This document shows positions 22,735 through 25,121 of a stretch of DNA of 25,121 nt, in pieces. Under the pieces are notes generated by a model. That model saw only the letters and a program-made list of their open reading frames with translations. It was not told the origin of the DNA and searched no databases. Origin of the DNA: Prevotellaceae bacterium UBA711 (GTDB lineage Bacteria; Bacteroidota; Bacteroidia; Bacteroidales; Bacteroidaceae); the NCBI GenBank assembly GCA_002297545.1, contig DBLZ01000093.1:1-25121 (forward strand), written 5' to 3'. Position numbers and translations under genes: made by a program. Every line of letters starts with the position of its first letter. The stretch's first letter is position 1.

Positions 22735-22816
22735 TCGTCAGGCCGTTGCCACGAGAGAACATCCACAACCACGCAAGGACAGGCACACGAAGCGGCGAAA
22801 AGGACAACAGGATGCC

Positions 22817-23464
22817 TCAGCAATACCTGTCCAGTTCCTCGGCAGTGTCTATCACGGCCAAAGGATGAAAGCTCTCCAATTCCGTCCTCGGGCGAAATCC
22901 CCATGCAACGGCCACGGCATCCACCCCGGCATTGATGGCTGTCTGCATATCCACGTCCGAATCGCCCACGTACAGTGTATCGGCCCTGTCCACACACACG
23001 GCATCCAGTATCTCCCCCACCACCATTGGATGGGGCTTGGTGGGAATGCCTTCGCGCTGTCCGCACACTTTGGCAAAGCGTACATGAGGGAAATAGTGCG
23101 CCACCAGCTTTTCCGTGGCTGCCTGATACTTGTTGGAAGCCACAGCCAACAGCAGTCCCCGACCTTGCAGGCGCAACAGCATATCCGCAACACCGGAATA
23201 CGGCTTGCTCAGGTCGGCATTGTGCTCATTGTAGTATGCCAGAAACTCCTCCCGCAATCGTACAAGTTGCGCATGCGAATGCTCTGAGACCGGCAGTGAG
23301 CGCTCCAGCAGCTTGCCTATTCCGTTACCCACAAAGGAGCGCACCTCGTCCACCGTGTGGGTGGGATAACCACATTGCTCCAAAGCATGGTTGACGGCAG
23401 CCGACAGGTCGGCTATGGTATTGATCAACGTACCGTCCAGGTCAAAGATGACAAGTCTCTTCAT
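22817..23464 (-). CDS. gph: HAD-family hydrolase, probable phosphoglycolate phosphatase
   Basis: A 215-residue HAD-superfamily phosphatase. Motif I is FDLDGTLIN with nucleophile Asp8 and acid/base Asp10. Motif II is VASNK with Ser110. Lys143 lies in TKPHP. Motif IV is VGDSDVDMQTAINAG with Asp168 and Asp172. The helical cap between motifs I and II (residues about 15-95) matches the phosphoglycolate phosphatase-like subgroup, which salvages 2-phosphoglycolate from oxidative DNA repair. Pyrophosphatase or another small phosphatase role cannot be excluded from sequence alone. The ATG at 23464 is 6 bp after the stop of the mechanosensitive channel gene, so the two form an operon. Array C follows the gene. 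Confidence 0.85.
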   Translation of the reverse strand: MKRLVIFDLDGTLINTIADLSAAVNHALEQCGYPTHTVDEVRSFVGNGIGKLLERSLPVSEHSHAQLVRLREEFLAYYNEHNADLSKPYSGVADMLLRLQGRGLLLAVASNKYQAATEKLVAHYFPHVRFAKVCGQREGIPTKPHPMVVGEILDAVCVDRADTLYVGDSDVDMQTAINAGVDAVAVAWGFRPRTELESFHPLAVIDTAEELDRYC

Positions 23465-23470
23465 AATGTT

Positions 23471-24658
23471 TCATGCTTGTATGTTACTGCCGTTGAAGTC
23501 TATGCCCATGGGAGCCTGGAACACACGCAAGCCAAAGACGGGCAACATGGCAAAGACGTGCTCAAAAATCTCCGCCTGCAGGTGCTCATATGGTACCCAT
23601 GAAGTGCCGTCGAAGAAGAAGTACAATTCCAGCGGCAGGCCCTGAACCGTGGGCTGCAACTGACGAACCATGACGGTAAGCCTCTTGTTGACCCTGGGAT
23701 GATTGCGCAGGTAATTCTCCAGATAGTTGCGGAACACATGCAGGTTCACCACAATATGATCCTCGCGTTCTATGTTGTCCAGCCACCCCTTCTCCTTGAA
23801 CTCGCGTTGCTTGTCCTTGGTCACGAAACTGATGGTGCGCATGTCTATGTATATGGACCGTTTCACCCTGCGTCCTCCGCTCTCCTCCATGCCGCGCCAG
23901 TTCTGAAAGGAGTCGCTGACCAGAGCATAGGGAGGTATGGTGGTGATGGTCATATCCCAGTTCTGCACCTTCACAGTGGTCAGGGTCACTTCCTTCACAG
24001 AACCGTCGGCCCCGTACTTGGGCATGGAAATCCAGTCTCCGGGGCGCAACATGTCGTTGGCCGACAACTGCACACCCGCTACCAGCCCCATGATCATATC
24101 CTTGAACACCAGCATCAGCACAGCGGCCGATGCGCCCAGGGCCGTCAGTATATAGCCGGGGTTCCTGTCTATGAGGATGCTGACGATGATGATTATCGTG
24201 ACACATATCACAACTATCTTCAGCATCTGGTACACACCCTTCAGAGGATGGTTCTTCAGCTTGTCGTTATTGTTGGAAAGCACGTACAGGGAACTGAGCA
24301 GCGTGCACAGCAACTTGGCCACGATCACCAGCATGTATATGAGGTTTACCTTGAGCAAGAAGTCGAGCATCTGCGTTTCGGGTGCAAACGCCATCGGCAG
24401 GAACACGGCGATGATGACGGGAGCGAAAAGGCGCGAGCAATCGGTGAGCAGAGTCTCGTTCAGCAATATGTCGTCCCACTTGGTAGCGGTCTCGCGGGTC
24501 AGCTTCCCCACCAGCGGAATAAAGACGCGCCTGCACAGCAGGTTCACCACATATATAGCCAAGGCAATGCCCGTCACCACAGCCAGCCAATAGCCCCACT
24601 CCACCAAGCGAGAAGGTATGCCCCAGCTCAACAGCCATCCTGTCACTCTCTCATCCAT
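23471..24658 (-). CDS. MscS-family mechanosensitive ion channel (YbdG-like)
   Basis: A 395-residue inner-membrane channel of the MscS superfamily that releases solutes on osmotic downshock. Membrane helices lie at about residues 20-41, 78-92, 100-122 and 143-163, followed by the pore helix 168-197 (ILTALGASAAVLMLVFKDMI, then MGLVAGVQL). The beta domain begins NDMLRPGDWISMPKYGADGS and continues VKEVTLTTVKVQNWD...TIPP, the standard MscS signature. A long cytoplasmic alpha/beta tail follows. The extended N-terminal membrane part and the tail resemble the miniconductance YbdG type more than the 286-residue MscS. It lies 80 bp after the cardiolipin synthase gene and 6 bp before the HAD gene. Confidence 0.92.
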   Translation of the reverse strand: MDERVTGWLLSWGIPSRLVEWGYWLAVVTGIALAIYVVNLLCRRVFIPLVGKLTRETATKWDDILLNETLLTDCSRLFAPVIIAVFLPMAFAPETQMLDFLLKVNLIYMLVIVAKLLCTLLSSLYVLSNNNDKLKNHPLKGVYQMLKIVVICVTIIIIVSILIDRNPGYILTALGASAAVLMLVFKDMIMGLVAGVQLSANDMLRPGDWISMPKYGADGSVKEVTLTTVKVQNWDMTITTIPPYALVSDSFQNWRGMEESGGRRVKRSIYIDMRTISFVTKDKQREFKEKGWLDNIEREDHIVVNLHVFRNYLENYLRNHPRVNKRLTVMVRQLQPTVQGLPLELYFFFDGTSWVPYEHLQAEIFEHVFAMLPVFGLRVFQAPMGIDFNGSNIQA

Positions 24659-24690
24659 AATCTATCGTTTTATAATCAGTTTGCTTAAAG

Positions 24691-24708
24691 GGCGGAGCGC
24701 CATCCGCC
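24691..24708 (-). terminator. Short hairpin after the cardiolipin synthase gene
   Basis: GGCGGA (24691-24696) pairs with TCCGCC (24703-24708) around a 6-nt loop. On the minus strand CTTTAAG follows. It lies about 30 bp after the cls stop and 33 bp before the channel gene. It is weak as a terminator and may only attenuate. Confidence 0.35.
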
Positions 24709-24738
24709 AATGTTCCAGTCCCCCCACCACAGTACGGT

Positions 24739-25121
24739 CTACAGTATGCCACGGATGCCCTTGAGCCACCATCCCAAGCGACGCTTGGAGCGCGGATATA
24801 TCTCCGCCCAGTTGTCTTCGGTCAACAACACGCTGCTACGGCGGTGCTCCTCAAAATAATTGTTGAGTTCGCGGCAATGTTCCGGTGAGAAATAGTAGGC
24901 GTTCACCTCGTAGTCGAAGCTTAGTGAACGTGCGTCCAGATTGGCCGTACCGATGGTGCAAAGCGAGTCGTCCACCACCATCACCTTGTCGTGATGGAAA
25001 CATTGTTCGCAAAGCCATACCTTGGCACCACGCTTGGCCAACTGGCGTATCTCGCGCGCCGTGCTGACCTCACTCACCAGATTATCGCCTCTGCGGCCAA
25101 GAAGTATCTCTACCTCCACGC
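24739..25121 (-). CDS. cls: Cardiolipin synthase, C-terminal part (5' end outside window)
   Basis: Membrane phospholipase D-family enzyme that condenses phosphatidylglycerol molecules to cardiolipin. The visible 127 codons contain the second HKD motif, HHDKVMVVDD (His43-x-Lys45-x4-Asp50 of the fragment), followed by the usual SLCTIGTANLDARSLSFDYEVNAY. The C-terminus is RSKRRLGWWLKGIRGIL. The frame is open to the window edge; the GTG at 25119 is internal, not a start. The first HKD motif and the N-terminal membrane helices would lie beyond the window. Another PLD-family phosphatidyltransferase is possible, but the motif context is typical of cls. Confidence 0.9.
   Translation of the reverse strand, partial: VEVEILLGRRGDNLVSEVSTAREIRQLAKRGAKVWLCEQCFHHDKVMVVDDSLCTIGTANLDARSLSFDYEVNAYYFSPEHCRELNNYFEEHRRSSVLLTEDNWAEIYPRSKRRLGWWLKGIRGIL

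Larger units (their letters stand above)
22381..22816. other. 436-bp gap upstream of gyrA
   Basis: The gap lies between the HAD phosphatase stop and gyrA; both genes are on the minus strand. It holds the gyrA promoter (22437-22467) and 22-bp array C (22647-22734). The rest (22468-22646) shows no gene or clear hairpin. The open frames that cross it translate the repeat array and look spurious. Confidence 0.55.

Noticed and set aside
22460..22807. 115-codon open frame across array C
   Set aside because: It reads through the 22-bp repeats out of register (22 is not a multiple of 3) and has no family features.

Overview
This window comes from a Bacteroidota genome, most likely order Bacteroidales (Bacteroides/Prevotella-like). 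The reasons are: promoter candidates of the Bacteroidetes type (a TAnnTTTG -7 box) in front of several genes; an M49 dipeptidyl peptidase III with the bacterial-type HECLGH zinc motif; secreted TPR proteins next to gyrA; and a large membrane histidine kinase of a Bacteroides-type architecture. The coding sequence is fairly GC-rich for the order, yet uses ATA isoleucine codons freely. I see no mobile element, phage gene, CRISPR array, tRNA or rRNA.

Layout. 1-960 (+) is the C-terminal half of uvrB. A 520-bp gene-free gap with 22-bp-period repeats and a terminator hairpin follows. From 8452 down to 1481 (-) lie a coiled-coil zinc-hook protein without ATPase heads, a small AraC-type HTH protein, dipeptidyl peptidase III, an AlkD-like protein and purA. 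hisS (8647-10005, +) diverges from this block. A perfect 22-bp-stem hairpin and a second 22-bp-period array separate hisS from the next minus-strand block. That block, read from 18213 down to 10299, is a secreted TPR protein, a 1052-aa double-module histidine kinase, a response regulator that overlaps it, a four-helix membrane protein and a UvrD/PcrA helicase. Upstream of it are gyrA and a secreted TPR protein (22380-18373), then a 436-bp gap holding the gyrA promoter and a third array, then a HAD phosphatase, an MscS-type channel and the end of a cardiolipin synthase (25121-22817).

How the genes relate. Most are housekeeping: nucleotide excision repair, purine synthesis, histidyl-tRNA charging, helicase, gyrase, phosphoglycolate phosphatase and osmotic channel. 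The accessory interest lies in three places. (1) Three intergenic arrays have an exact 22-bp period; their CGGTTTAT or CGGGTTTATG cores start about 100 nt after the stop codon of uvrB, hisS and the HAD gene, always on the sense strand of that upstream gene. (2) The SbcC/Rad50-like hook protein has no Walker motifs and no room for them. (3) The histidine kinase chain carries two kinase-like modules with complementary defects, next to a secreted TPR protein and an overlapping response regulator.

All assignments are from reading motifs; no database search was run.
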